Source: Desulfosporosinus orientis DSM 765
GTDB taxonomy: Bacteria > Bacillota > Desulfitobacteriia > Desulfitobacteriales > Desulfitobacteriaceae
Direction: 5' to 3'
Length of the DNA: 64,000 nucleotides
Assembly (NCBI RefSeq): GCF_000235605.1
Contig: NC_016584.1
Coordinates: 298,001-362,000, forward strand
The notes under the pieces are model-generated. The model saw only the letters and a list, made by a program, of their open reading frames with translations, did no database searches and was not told where the DNA came from. Within the stretch, counting starts at the first letter, position 1. Each line of letters begins with the position of its first letter. Positions 8,834 to 16,898 of the stretch are shown here, piece after piece. A program made the translations under genes and the position numbers.

Positions 8834-9784
8834 TTAAAGCTTTTCTAAATCCTTACGAATAGATTGAATCCGGTGCTGATAAGTATGATTACGGTATACT
8901 TCTTCTTGCCCTTGATGAGCAATTTTAGCCCGCAAGTCGTCTCGGCTACGGTAAAATCGAACAAGCTCCAAGGTTTCATCAGGATGACGACTCCAGACTA
9001 GGTGGACATGGTTTTTGAAAAGGTTTTCAAGGGCGGGTGTCCAATGGGTGAGAAAAAAGGCTCGACAGCCTAAAGCCTCGAAAGTGCGCACGCTCATCAT
9101 AGTGGGGGAATCCACCACTGAGTTTAACCCTAAAACAATTTTGGCGGAAGAATAAGCACAGGGTAATTGATCATATGGCAAGTATCCATGATAAATTCCC
9201 TGTTCAAGTGTGTAATGATCTGTATTTACCAGCCAATGCTCATTTCCGAAAACCTTTAAATCAAATCCTCCGGAACGTAAAGGATTAAGGAGTGTCTCCA
9301 GCCCAATTTTCCGCTGAGGGTAGGAAGTATAGTAATTAGCAGCCAGAAGTAAGTCGCAAGAATACTTGGGTGATGGCTCCGAAGGCCGATGAAAAGCTGG
9401 ATTACATGCAAAATGAAAGTATAGAGATCTGATGTTATTCCTCTGGTAAAGGGATAAACATTCCTGGGCCGGAGTGAGAACGAGTCTGGCTTCTCGCCCT
9501 AATGGGCGTGACATCAAGCGCCAATCGGGTGGGTCGTCAATAGCCCAATAAATAAGGGGCAGTGAATGATGCCGCAAAATCGGGAAAAGTTTACGGGCCA
9601 CAGTAGAGATTGAAACCCCCTCAGCTAAAGCGAATTTGGGTTTCCAGGTTTTGAGCATCGTTGTCAAGCGGTCTTCCCATCCTGATTCATGCACAGGAAT
9701 ATAACGGATTTCATCAGAGGGAGAAAAGCCCGAGGCCAGCCCGTGACATAGTAAGGATGAATTATTTAAAAAGAGAATTTTCAT
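8834..9784 (-). CDS. CgeB-like glycosyltransferase
   Basis: 316 residues resembling the CgeB/spore maturation family, a GT-B transferase in which Bacillus CgeB helps glycosylate the outermost spore layer. Visible marks are IYWAIDDPPDW (about 77-87), the CDLLLAANYY strand start (about 143), the C-terminal AKIVLGLNSVVDSPTMMSVR (about 214-233) and FEALGCRAFFLT. Length fits the shorter members of the family. It begins 3 nt after the stop of the small DUF1858-like ORF, so the genes are probably coupled. The family link to spore surface and the neighbouring surface-protein genes support a role in spore glycosylation; this is inference. Confidence 0.75.
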   Translation of the reverse strand: MKILFLNNSSLLCHGLASGFSPSDEIRYIPVHESGWEDRLTTMLKTWKPKFALAEGVSISTVARKLFPILRHHSLPLIYWAIDDPPDWRLMSRPLGREARLVLTPAQECLSLYQRNNIRSLYFHFACNPAFHRPSEPSPKYSCDLLLAANYYTSYPQRKIGLETLLNPLRSGGFDLKVFGNEHWLVNTDHYTLEQGIYHGYLPYDQLPCAYSSAKIVLGLNSVVDSPTMMSVRTFEALGCRAFFLTHWTPALENLFKNHVHLVWSRHPDETLELVRFYRSRDDLRAKIAHQGQEEVYRNHTYQHRIQSIRKDLEKL

Positions 9785-9787
9785 TGA

Positions 9788-10015
9788 TTAGTTGCCCCAT
9801 TGATGTTTTGATTGTTGGATTACCATATCTAAGGTCTTGATTAAGGTTGCTGAGTTAATTCGATATCTTTGAGCAGCCTGCTCAATACTCATAGTGAGTA
9901 AACTCTTGGCCCCTCAGCCTGAGGTTTGTATGCCAAACTTGCGGAATATTTTAGCTGTCTGGGGATACTTGCAAAGAATATCTGCGATGTTGGTCGATAA
10001 ATCTAAGTGATCCAT
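9788..10015 (-). CDS. DUF1858-like small protein with in-frame TGA (candidate selenoprotein)
   Basis: A 75-codon frame from ATG 10015 to TAA 9788-9790, interrupted by a single TGA at codon 34 (9914-9916). Before it the protein reads TNIADILCKYPQTAKIFRKF then GIQTSG; after it, GAKSLLTMSIEQAAQRYRIN. DUF1858 proteins have KYPETAEVFLKYGM, a CxGC motif and then ETLEEAA, so the TGA falls on the second cysteine, while Thr replaces the first. The frame overlaps the upstream gene end by 13 nt and ends 3 nt before the CgeB-like start, which fits translation of the full length. A perfect 7-bp hairpin (9869-9885) with loop GGC begins 29 nt after the TGA, within the range of bacterial SECIS loops. Alternatives: a truncated 33-residue product or a nonsense-broken gene. 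Confidence 0.5.
9869..9885 (-). promoter_or_regulatory. Possible SECIS-like hairpin
   Basis: On the minus strand TTGAGCA pairs perfectly with TGCTCAA around loop GGC. The loop starts 36 nt after the TGA at 9914-9916 and its first base is G, both allowed in the bacterial SECIS model. No folding programme was run. Confidence 0.3.
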
Positions 10016-11784
10016 TTGTTCCAGAATCCTCCTTTTGTTTTAAGATCATTCTTTTCCGTTTGTAGCTGACAAATTTGTGATTCGAGTTTTTCTAGGGAAG
10101 AGTCACTTTCTTCTTGTTTGGACATCATGACCCTAAGAACCTGGGATAGGCTTTGGGTTTCTTTTTCCAGATTGGACATAGCCTCTTTGACAGGTTCAAG
10201 CTCATCAAATGGAGTTGGCTCTGGTTCTTGATCTTGTTTGAGTTGAAGAGCATTTTCTGAGATTATCTCCATCACTTGATCAAATTTGGACAACATGTTT
10301 TGCATCGCTTGATTGATAAGATAGTTTTCGTGTTCAAGATGAGCAACGGTCTTAATTAAAGATTGGAGTTGATTGGTTTCTTCAAAAACAACAGCAGTTT
10401 CTGACTCAGCAGTGGTCTCAGAGGCGGCAATTACTTCTGGGTCAGCTACTATTTCAGACGCAGCATTTGTTTCTGGGCCAGCACTTATTTCAGATGCTGC
10501 AGTCATATCAGCTTCAGCAATTGTATCAAAAGAAAAAGAATTAGTTTCGGTAGTAAGGGGTATTTCAGGTACTTTAATTGCATCAGGCAAAGGAGTATTT
10601 TTCTGAGGACTTAGCGAATTTAGTTCTCGTAAGTTTATCGTTGGGGAGATAGTTTGAAGTGGATCGCCATGGGATGAAAATTGTTCAGGATAGAAGGCCG
10701 GGACGGGAGGAGGAGATGGTGCATACTCCATGGTATTAGGTTGACAGTTGGAAGTCTGAGTAGAAACATTTACCGTTAGCCCCAATTCACCATGAAATGC
10801 CGGTGTATGACGCTGCATAGGATCTTCTAACCAGTACGTTTGATGATAATAATTTCTGCCTTTGTGGACCCAGTGTAAGTGTTGGCGGAGGTGCGAATTT
10901 GACGATATGATTCTCCATCCTTTCCCATCATTTTGCATTAGAAGGATTTCTCCGGAATGGACAAGCAGCCATAAAACTCCCCCTAACTCCAGAGCACCTA
11001 AACCTTTACAAGGAGAATTAAAGGTTTTGATAGGGGCAATTGATGGATTCCAGGAACTGACCAGCTCGTGTGCATCAACTTGTTGTGCAGAGCGTAGTTC
11101 GAATTGCCCTGCTATTGTTTTAACAATCCAAAAGAGATGCTGGACATTGTCAGTTGTCATTAGCGCAGCCATATTTGTGATTTCGCCCGGAATTTTTAGA
11201 GACTCGGTTGGAGATCCCCATAAATGAAAAGTTCCATTAAAGCGGTTGGTAAATAACAGCGAATAACGGCCTTGGAAGGTAATGGAACAGAGATGAAGGT
11301 TGCCTTGACTGTCTAAGTTAACATTGTAAAGAGGTTCTTTTGGGTGAACGACCTCTCCCATATGAGTACTTTGCCAAGTGCTTCCGTTCCAAAAACGATG
11401 TTCGATTCGCCAGAGCTCAGGGATGGATTGGTGAGTCGAAGCATAAAAGATATGGATTACCTTCCCCTGAGGAAAGAGGAAAAGCCTTCGATATCTTGTA
11501 CTGCGAACGTCCAGTTTTGCAATTAAAGTTGTCTGGGGGGTACCTGTCCCTGTGATAAGGGTGTAGCATAGATCCCCGCTTGATTTTAGGATAACTAGAT
11601 GAACTGTCTGGGGATCTGTCATGATGCCATGGGCTAAAAGCACCGGCTCTTGGAGCCGAAAAGTTGGTTTCCCACTATTTTTTTTAAACAGTGCACATCC
11701 TTGAGCACCAATATGTAAGTACAAAGCTTCATTTTCAAAAGTTAGTAATTGAGGATTTAAAGTGTTTCGAGATATTATAGCCAA
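10003..11784 (-). CDS. Propeller-like protein with C-terminal coiled coil
   Basis: 593 residues, not matched to a named family. Translation most likely starts at TTG 11784, preceded by AAGGAAGTGG; a longer frame reaches 11955 but would run through the terminator of the upstream gene. Residues about 1-370 have repeated beta-strand units with aromatic turns (HIFYASTHQSIPELWRIEHR, LHLCSITFQGRYSLLFTN, HLFWIVKTIAGQFELRSA), like a beta-propeller or sialidase-like fold. A Pro-rich linker (about 390-450) and an Ala/Ser/Glu-rich stretch of short repeats (about 455-500) follow, then a predicted coiled coil (about 505-580). No signal peptide. The context of surface glycosyltransferases and a YVTN protein suggests a spore-surface or scaffold protein; function unknown. 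Confidence 0.7.
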   Translation of the reverse strand: MAIISRNTLNPQLLTFENEALYLHIGAQGCALFKKNSGKPTFRLQEPVLLAHGIMTDPQTVHLVILKSSGDLCYTLITGTGTPQTTLIAKLDVRSTRYRRLFLFPQGKVIHIFYASTHQSIPELWRIEHRFWNGSTWQSTHMGEVVHPKEPLYNVNLDSQGNLHLCSITFQGRYSLLFTNRFNGTFHLWGSPTESLKIPGEITNMAALMTTDNVQHLFWIVKTIAGQFELRSAQQVDAHELVSSWNPSIAPIKTFNSPCKGLGALELGGVLWLLVHSGEILLMQNDGKGWRIISSNSHLRQHLHWVHKGRNYYHQTYWLEDPMQRHTPAFHGELGLTVNVSTQTSNCQPNTMEYAPSPPPVPAFYPEQFSSHGDPLQTISPTINLRELNSLSPQKNTPLPDAIKVPEIPLTTETNSFSFDTIAEADMTAASEISAGPETNAASEIVADPEVIAASETTAESETAVVFEETNQLQSLIKTVAHLEHENYLINQAMQNMLSKFDQVMEIISENALQLKQDQEPEPTPFDELEPVKEAMSNLEKETQSLSQVLRVMMSKQEESDSSLEKLESQICQLQTEKNDLKTKGGFWNKWIT

Positions 11785-11830
11785 AATGACCACTTCCTTT
11801 AGTTTTTGATATCTAAATGATTCATTCCGT

Positions 11831-11868
11831 GGAAAAAGGGCCGCTTTTGGACGGCCCTTTCTCTGGAA
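11831..11868 (-). terminator. Intrinsic terminator of the YVTN gene
   Basis: AAAGGGCCG and CGGCCCTTT form a 9-bp stem around an 8-nt loop, just downstream of the minus-strand gene ending at 11918 and upstream of the TTG start at 11784. The A/T-rich tail is short. Confidence 0.7.
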
Positions 11869-11917
11869 GGGCAGTGATTTATAAAAATAAGAGGGTGAAT
11901 AACACAATCGTGAGTTT

Positions 11918-13474
11918 TTACTGACAAGTATCAAGTTGTGGCGGGAAGAAGTCACTTGGGAATGGTGTGAGATCAGGATTAAAGAAATTGAGGCACGGGT
12001 TTTCTGGAATGTTCGGGAACTCTTCGCAGAGCGGCGGTTCTGGGCAGAATCCGAAGGCTGGAACCAGAAGCTGTACTAGTCCAGTAACCTTGGTAATAAC
12101 AAAGCTGCCGATAGCAAGTTGAATGGTCGTTGTGGTGAATACTGGGCTTGTTAATACTTCAGTTCTTGTTTCAACACGCAGGTTGAAGTCAAATTCCGGT
12201 CTGGTTGGTGGGAAGTACATGACAATATCTTTGTTGATATCGGGCAAGGTACCGGTGATTGTAAACAGGGCCCCGGTTGAATCCCTCAGTGTCAACGTAT
12301 AAGGGATTTGGATGGTAAATTGAACTCTGGAGAAGTTTGGTCGTGAAGGAATGGGAGTAATGACAACACTGCCCGGGACGATTACACCGGTGGAAAAGGT
12401 CATGCTTACGAAAGTGAACGGAGGAACTCCACCGGTTGGTAAGGTTATGATAAATGCCGGGAAGCATTCTCGCTGCAGACAGCTTGCATAAACCTTTTCG
12501 ACAATGATGCAAACGGATTCAGTGATTTCCTCTAGCTGATAAGGATCCGTTAAATCAATGGGATCACTAGGTGATAATGCAGATCCGACTCTGCCTACGG
12601 TTACTCCTCGTGGTGGGAATGACGTTGGTAATGCAGAAGCAATGGTATTCGTCAATGTGTTGATAATACTAATTGAACTGTCTCCTTCGTTGGTAACCCA
12701 TAATTGAGTTCCATCTCCGGTTACATCCAGGCCAAGAGGATTTACTCCAACAGGGATTGATGTGATGACGTTAAGTCCGGTAGTAGATATGACGCTTACA
12801 CTGTTTGATCCGAAGTTGCTGACATACATGAAGACGGGATTAACAGGGTTAGCAGCAATTTTTTGCGGGTCTGAACCCACAGGGATAAGGCTTAAGAGAG
12901 CATTTGTTGAAGTGTTGATGACACTGACATTGTTGCTGCCGCTATTGACCACAAATAGTTTTGTATTGTCTAAGCTGACAGCCAGACCATTAGGAGAAGT
13001 GCCAACTGGGATTGTTGAAATAACGGTGTTCGTTACTGGGTTAATAACAGAGACTGAATTGCTGTCGCCATTACTTACGTAGACACGGCTTCCATCGCGG
13101 GCAATTGTGACATCGACTGGTCCTGAACCTACCGTGATAGTGCTTACTACAGTATTTGTTGGAATGCTTATCACAGAAACAGTTCCACTTCCAGAGTTTG
13201 TCACATATGCTGTAGTACTAGTAGGGTCAATGGCAACTGAGGTTGGTGCAAGACCCACTGGGATTGTTGCTAAGACAAGATTTCCAGCGGTACAGATGAC
13301 TGAGACTGAGTTACTGCCGAAATTAGGAACTAACACTTTCGTACCATCCGGTGTACGTTTTGGGAAAGCTGGAGCAGTCCCCACCGGAACGGTTGCGACT
13401 AGCACATCGCTGTAAACGTTATATATAGCGACGGCATTGTCGAGTGTTACCCAAGCGTGGGTTTCAAATAGCAT
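11918..13474 (-). CDS. YVTN beta-propeller surface protein with Cys-containing C-terminal domain
   Basis: 518 residues. Residues about 1-310 are some seven YVTN-type beta-propeller repeats, each near 42 residues, with cores such as VYVSNGDSNSVSVINPVTNT and IPVGTSPNGLAVSLD. Residues about 315-518 form a separate beta-rich domain with conserved-looking cysteines (ESVCIIVEKVYASCLQRECF, FGFCPEPPLCEE) and a Phe/Pro-rich end (DLTPFPSDFFPPQLDTCQ). No signal peptide, which fits a protein assembled onto the spore from the mother cell. The RBS is GGGGGG before ATG 13474. A sigma-K-like promoter lies at 13532-13559. A coat or exosporium role is inferred from context, not shown. Confidence 0.75.
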   Translation of the reverse strand: MLFETHAWVTLDNAVAIYNVYSDVLVATVPVGTAPAFPKRTPDGTKVLVPNFGSNSVSVICTAGNLVLATIPVGLAPTSVAIDPTSTTAYVTNSGSGTVSVISIPTNTVVSTITVGSGPVDVTIARDGSRVYVSNGDSNSVSVINPVTNTVISTIPVGTSPNGLAVSLDNTKLFVVNSGSNNVSVINTSTNALLSLIPVGSDPQKIAANPVNPVFMYVSNFGSNSVSVISTTGLNVITSIPVGVNPLGLDVTGDGTQLWVTNEGDSSISIINTLTNTIASALPTSFPPRGVTVGRVGSALSPSDPIDLTDPYQLEEITESVCIIVEKVYASCLQRECFPAFIITLPTGGVPPFTFVSMTFSTGVIVPGSVVITPIPSRPNFSRVQFTIQIPYTLTLRDSTGALFTITGTLPDINKDIVMYFPPTRPEFDFNLRVETRTEVLTSPVFTTTTIQLAIGSFVITKVTGLVQLLVPAFGFCPEPPLCEEFPNIPENPCLNFFNPDLTPFPSDFFPPQLDTCQ

Positions 13475-13531
13475 GTGTATATTCCCCCCTTTTTTGATTC
13501 GAAAACGAGTTAGACTTAGTAGCTTTCAACG

Positions 13532-13559
13532 TATACTATTCGCTCGTCGATTAGGGTGT
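13532..13559 (-). promoter_or_regulatory. Putative sigma-K-like promoter
   Basis: Minus strand: AC (13559-13558), 17 nt, then AATAGTATA (13540-13532). This is one mismatch from CATAnnnTA. It lies about 60 nt upstream of the YVTN gene start. Confidence 0.4.
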
Positions 13560-13565
13560 TACACG

Positions 13566-14570
13566 CTATGCTTGATTTGTATTAGCTCTAATAAAAATAT
13601 ACTGGAGAATTTGGCCGATTCGCTCACTCCAATCGTTTGCTTGAGCGTAGGCCATTCTTTCGGCTTGGCAGACATCCTTTTCTTCTAATAAATTTTGCAG
13701 ACGCATGGAAAAAAGCAGAGGGTTACTTTCCAGATTAATCTTGGGAACACAGAGCAATTCAGGAAGCGGTGTTCCCAGGACTCGTATTCCGGATGCATAA
13801 TATTCATAAAGTTTGATAGGATTACAACCTTTAGTCATCTCTGTTTGAAGAAAGGGGATCAGTCCCAGATCAAAGTGATGCAGATAAGTTGGAAGCTCTT
13901 GATAATTTTTAAGACCAAGATAAAAGACATTCTGATACTTTTTTAGTGGAAACCGATAAAGTTGGAAAAGAGCGCCAAGAAATACGAAGTTAACCTTTGG
14001 ATTTTGTTGGATAACTATTTTTAACAGCTCCCAGTCGAGCCACGGGGCGATTGCTCCACTATATCCGACAATAGGTTTGCCTGAGGGCAGATCCATTGGT
14101 CGGTTAGACAGAGAGTGAGAAAAATGCACATAATCCACACCGTTGGGGACTAAATAAACGTGAGGATGCCTCTTGACAAAATACTCATAAATACTTTGAC
14201 TACTGCAAAAAATCAAATCTGATTTTTCAATAATACTTGGATAATAGGTAGCCCAACTGGCAAATTCTTCTTTGGGTTCATCCACAGCATCATAGATAAC
14301 CAGATCAGGTTCATAGTTTTTTATTGAATTGATATGAGAGGGAACAGTCAACCAAAGGATGCGCGGCTTGGGATGAGGAATATCCATAGCAGAATATCCT
14401 TGGCATAGGAAAAGAGAAGGAGATAAGGAACTGACTTTTGGAGTTGAAAAGTTGCCGAGATCCTCATAAAGAACAGTATGGCCTACAGAAGAAAAGCGGC
14501 CGAGCAGCTGTTGTGGGCGCTGAAACATCCAATTCCAGGGTATAGAGGGAGGATAGATAATAGTAGACAT
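13566..14570 (-). CDS. Family 4 glycosyltransferase
   Basis: 334 residues from ATG 14570, preceded by AGGAGG at 6 nt; the 20 extra residues of the longer frame lie over the ribosome site. The N-terminus MSTIIYPPSIPWNWMFQRPQ and the RPQQLL segment are typical of GT4 enzymes of this group (TuaH-like). The donor-site half has IVGYSGAIAPWLDWELL (about 168-184), VFLGAL and NPIKLYEYYASGIRVLGTP (about 275-293). Expected to be a cytoplasmic retaining transferase. CATATCCTA at about 14620 matches the sigma-K -10, but its -35 is poor. Confidence 0.85.
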   Translation of the reverse strand: MSTIIYPPSIPWNWMFQRPQQLLGRFSSVGHTVLYEDLGNFSTPKVSSLSPSLFLCQGYSAMDIPHPKPRILWLTVPSHINSIKNYEPDLVIYDAVDEPKEEFASWATYYPSIIEKSDLIFCSSQSIYEYFVKRHPHVYLVPNGVDYVHFSHSLSNRPMDLPSGKPIVGYSGAIAPWLDWELLKIVIQQNPKVNFVFLGALFQLYRFPLKKYQNVFYLGLKNYQELPTYLHHFDLGLIPFLQTEMTKGCNPIKLYEYYASGIRVLGTPLPELLCVPKINLESNPLLFSMRLQNLLEEKDVCQAERMAYAQANDWSERIGQILQYIFIRANTNQA

Positions 14571-14721
14571 TTGTAACCTCCTCATTAGCTGTCTGCGGAT
14601 AAAACCGTTAATAGTATTAGGATATGTCAAAAAAGAATAAGGGGCACTGAAGAGTTAGTACCATTTATGGATCGAAATCATAGTATAAAGAAAAGGATGT
14701 CCGAAATTTAGGAGGGTGCTT

Positions 14722-14958
14722 ATGGAAGAGGAGGTCCAGATAATTAAGAAGGATATTGCCGAAATAAAGGAATCTGTGAAAGAGGTGTCAACCGTAGTAA
14801 ATGATATGCGAGTGCTGTTAGCAGGCAATTATGTTACTAAACGAGACTTTGAGGAATTTAAAAAGAGTATGGAAGCTGGTCGGCGGTGGTGGTCTGGATT
14901 TATCGTAGCCTTAGCTGGGGCATTTGCGACAGTTGTAAGTATCCTCTGGAAGCAATAG
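14722..14958 (+). CDS. XhlA/hemolysin-like small membrane protein
   Basis: 78 residues. The first ~55 are a charged amphipathic coiled coil (IIKKDIAEIKESVKEVSTVV), followed by a C-terminal membrane helix (about 57-75, WWSGFIVALAGAFATVVSIL). This is the layout of XhlA-type proteins, which in phages and PBSX-like elements sit with holins and lytic enzymes. No phage genes lie nearby, so its role is open. The ATG has GGAGGG 6 nt upstream; a GTG two codons earlier lies on the ribosome site. Confidence 0.7.
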   Translation: MEEEVQIIKKDIAEIKESVKEVSTVVNDMRVLLAGNYVTKRDFEEFKKSMEAGRRWWSGFIVALAGAFATVVSILWKQ

Positions 14959-14989
14959 CAATTAAGAAATAAGTAGCAAGAAATAAGTA

Positions 14990-15034
14990 GGGACGGTTCT
15001 CCTGTCGAAATTTTTTCGACAAGAGAACTGTCCC
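14990..15034. terminator. Long hairpin, terminator or dispersed palindromic repeat
   Basis: GGGACGGTTCTC and GAGAACTGTCCC pair, continued inward by TGTCGAA/TTCGACA, with two mismatches over about 20 bp. It sits 32 nt after the XhlA-like gene and may terminate it. Its bulk and sequence resemble dispersed palindromic repeats reported in clostridial genomes; that link is from memory. Confidence 0.65.
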
Positions 15035-15167
15035 TGTGTCTTTAATTATAATGATGATTGTTAGGTTTAGTTCTGCAGATTAATCGAAAAAGTATTTATA
15101 ATAGGTTACATCTCCTAACCTGTTTGTGATCGGTATCTGGGCATTGAATTTCTGAGGAGAAAATTAG

Positions 15168-15332
15168 TTGAAACTGGATCAGAATAATCATTTATTCTTG
15201 AAGGGTTCTAAAAGTACCCTCTCTAAAAGGCCCATTTATCAACGGGTGATGCTCAAAAGCGTCATCCATTTCGTTAATTTGACTGTAGAGAAGCTGGAAA
15301 GTCTGCAATTGATTATAGAACTGCTGGCTTAA
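15168..15332 (+). CDS. Small basic protein of unknown function
   Basis: A 54-residue frame starting at TTG 15168 with TGAGGAG about 10 nt upstream. It contains many Lys/Arg (KGSKSTLSKRPIYQR) then a hydrophobic amphipathic end (VNLTVEKLESLQLIIELL). Not recognised. Supported only by the ribosome site and frame, so it may be non-coding. Confidence 0.35.
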   Translation: MKLDQNNHLFLKGSKSTLSKRPIYQRVMLKSVIHFVNLTVEKLESLQLIIELLA

Positions 15333-15705
15333 AGTATTGAACTCGTTTTAGTCGCTGGATATCAATTGGTCTTTGGAAGAAAATCCGGAAGGGAGAGGAG
15401 TGGATCTGATTAATCCGTATTCAGCTTGCCCATTATGATGGATTTGAGGAAATATGAAGTTGTTATAAATTGCTGTTATTAAATAAGATATGTCCCAGGA
15501 ATGGATATGTTTCAAGCCTATTAATAAAGCTATTAGTTAATCATTAGAATTTCGGTGAAGTTTGAACTTGAATGCTCAAAATTTACTTATATATTAGATA
15601 ACTGTTTACTTTTACCGATACCTATGTCAATCAATTGGGCTTGTGCATAGATTATTACATGTCAACCTAGGAAGGAAGTGTGGATTTTCCTAAGGGGGTG
15701 ATTTT
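15333..15705. other. Intergenic region without recognisable gene
   Basis: 373 bp of A/T-rich sequence. It contains a short open stretch ending SACPL at about 15440 that has no start or family match, and CATAGATTA near 15642, a sigma-K-like -10 without a good -35. Otherwise nothing was seen. Confidence 0.5.
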
Positions 15706-16845
15706 CTGAAGCTCTTAGTCCTAACGAATGAATTCGAAGAGGAAAGTTATGGTGGAGCTGGTACGGCTGCGACGGGGATGATTAATTTACTCGACCGAAT
15801 GGGTGTACAGCAGACAGTTGTTGTACCAAGAAGTGGCTTGAAAGATCCGAGTTGGGATCTTAGAGGGAATCAGATTAAAGTATTGGAAATACCTCGAAAT
15901 GATTATTGCTTTGGTTATTTAGGATTGATTAGACAGGATGTTTTTTTTCATGAGGTTCCTGAATTGGATCAAACATGGGATTTAATTCATATTCAGGCAA
16001 TTAATTTTGCACCATTAGCTTATGTCTCTTCGAATGGCACTATCCCAATTTTATACTCTGTCTATTCATTTCTCCGTCAAGAACTAGGAGATTCTAATGA
16101 ACCTGAATTACAAGCTCAGTTCAAAATTCAGGAAGAACTTTTAATGAGAAGCCAATGCATTCATCTAGTTAGCAAGAGTGAAATGAGTTATCTAGCCAAG
16201 CGTTTCCCGGAGTATCTCTTCAAAACTGAAGTATTGTCTCTAGGGATTTCTATGCCTTCAGAACGCTGGCATCCAGGGAATACAATTGAGCTGCTCTATG
16301 TTGGTAGGTTATTGAATTATAAAGGAATCGAAGATCTGATTAAGGCAGTTTCATTTGTACGTAAGAGGGGACGGAATGTACGTTTAAATATTGTTGGTAA
16401 AGGTGCAGAGTCTTATGAGGATAATCTGAAGAGGCTTGTCCGTACTGCTAAACTTGATAATTCTGTCAAGTTTCATGGGTGGAAGTCGCCCTCAGAGGTA
16501 AGGAAATGGATGGCCGGAGCATCATGTCTTGTAGTTCCCAGTCATCGTGAAGCCTTTGGTTTAGTTGCTCTTGAAGGAATGATAATGGGTACACCGGTTA
16601 TAGCTTCAAATGCAGGCGGACTTCTGGAAATTGCGTCAAATAATTGTGCTTTAACGTTTGAAGCCGGAAATTTTTTGAAGCTGTCCCATGCTATAGTGAC
16701 CTTACACGATAATCCATATCTACAAATGGCCCTTTCGCAGAATGGGCGACAGAAAGCATTAAAGCATGATTGGAATCATCTTGGATCGAGCTATATGATG
16801 CTTTTGGAGCGTACCAAGAGTGTTAGAGAATACAGTGTCAGATAG
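15706..16845 (+). CDS. Family 4 glycosyltransferase with apparent CTG start
   Basis: 379 residues if translation starts at CTG 15706. The first residues then read LKLLVLTNEFEEESYGGAGT, the GT4 N-terminal strand and GGAGT loop, so this part must be translated. An in-frame TAA lies at 15691-15693 and the first ATG is only at 15778, which would delete the loop. AAGGGGGTGA ends 6-7 nt before the CTG and nearly matches the ideal Shine-Dalgarno. The donor site has LLYVGRLLNYKGIEDL (about 195-210) and EX7E in HREAFGLVALEGM (about 280-292). It precedes a legB-like gene on the same strand. A sequencing error in an ATG is the main alternative. Confidence 0.8.
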   Translation: MKLLVLTNEFEEESYGGAGTAATGMINLLDRMGVQQTVVVPRSGLKDPSWDLRGNQIKVLEIPRNDYCFGYLGLIRQDVFFHEVPELDQTWDLIHIQAINFAPLAYVSSNGTIPILYSVYSFLRQELGDSNEPELQAQFKIQEELLMRSQCIHLVSKSEMSYLAKRFPEYLFKTEVLSLGISMPSERWHPGNTIELLYVGRLLNYKGIEDLIKAVSFVRKRGRNVRLNIVGKGAESYEDNLKRLVRTAKLDNSVKFHGWKSPSEVRKWMAGASCLVVPSHREAFGLVALEGMIMGTPVIASNAGGLLEIASNNCALTFEAGNFLKLSHAIVTLHDNPYLQMALSQNGRQKALKHDWNHLGSSYMMLLERTKSVREYSVR

Positions 16846-16898
16846 ACAAATACAGTCATAGGATATATCAATTACTGGAATAGAGGGGATGGAGGAGT

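Noticed and set aside
11785-11955. N-terminal extension of the propeller/coiled-coil gene up to 11955
   Set aside because: It would include the terminator of the upstream gene and overlap its end; TTG 11784 has a good ribosome site.
12762-13415. Plus-strand ORFs of about 100 codons opposite the YVTN gene
   Set aside because: Shadow frames of the repeated beta-propeller codons.
15778-16845. ATG 15778 as start of the GT4 gene
   Set aside because: It would remove the conserved N-terminal strand and GGAGT loop and has no ribosome site.
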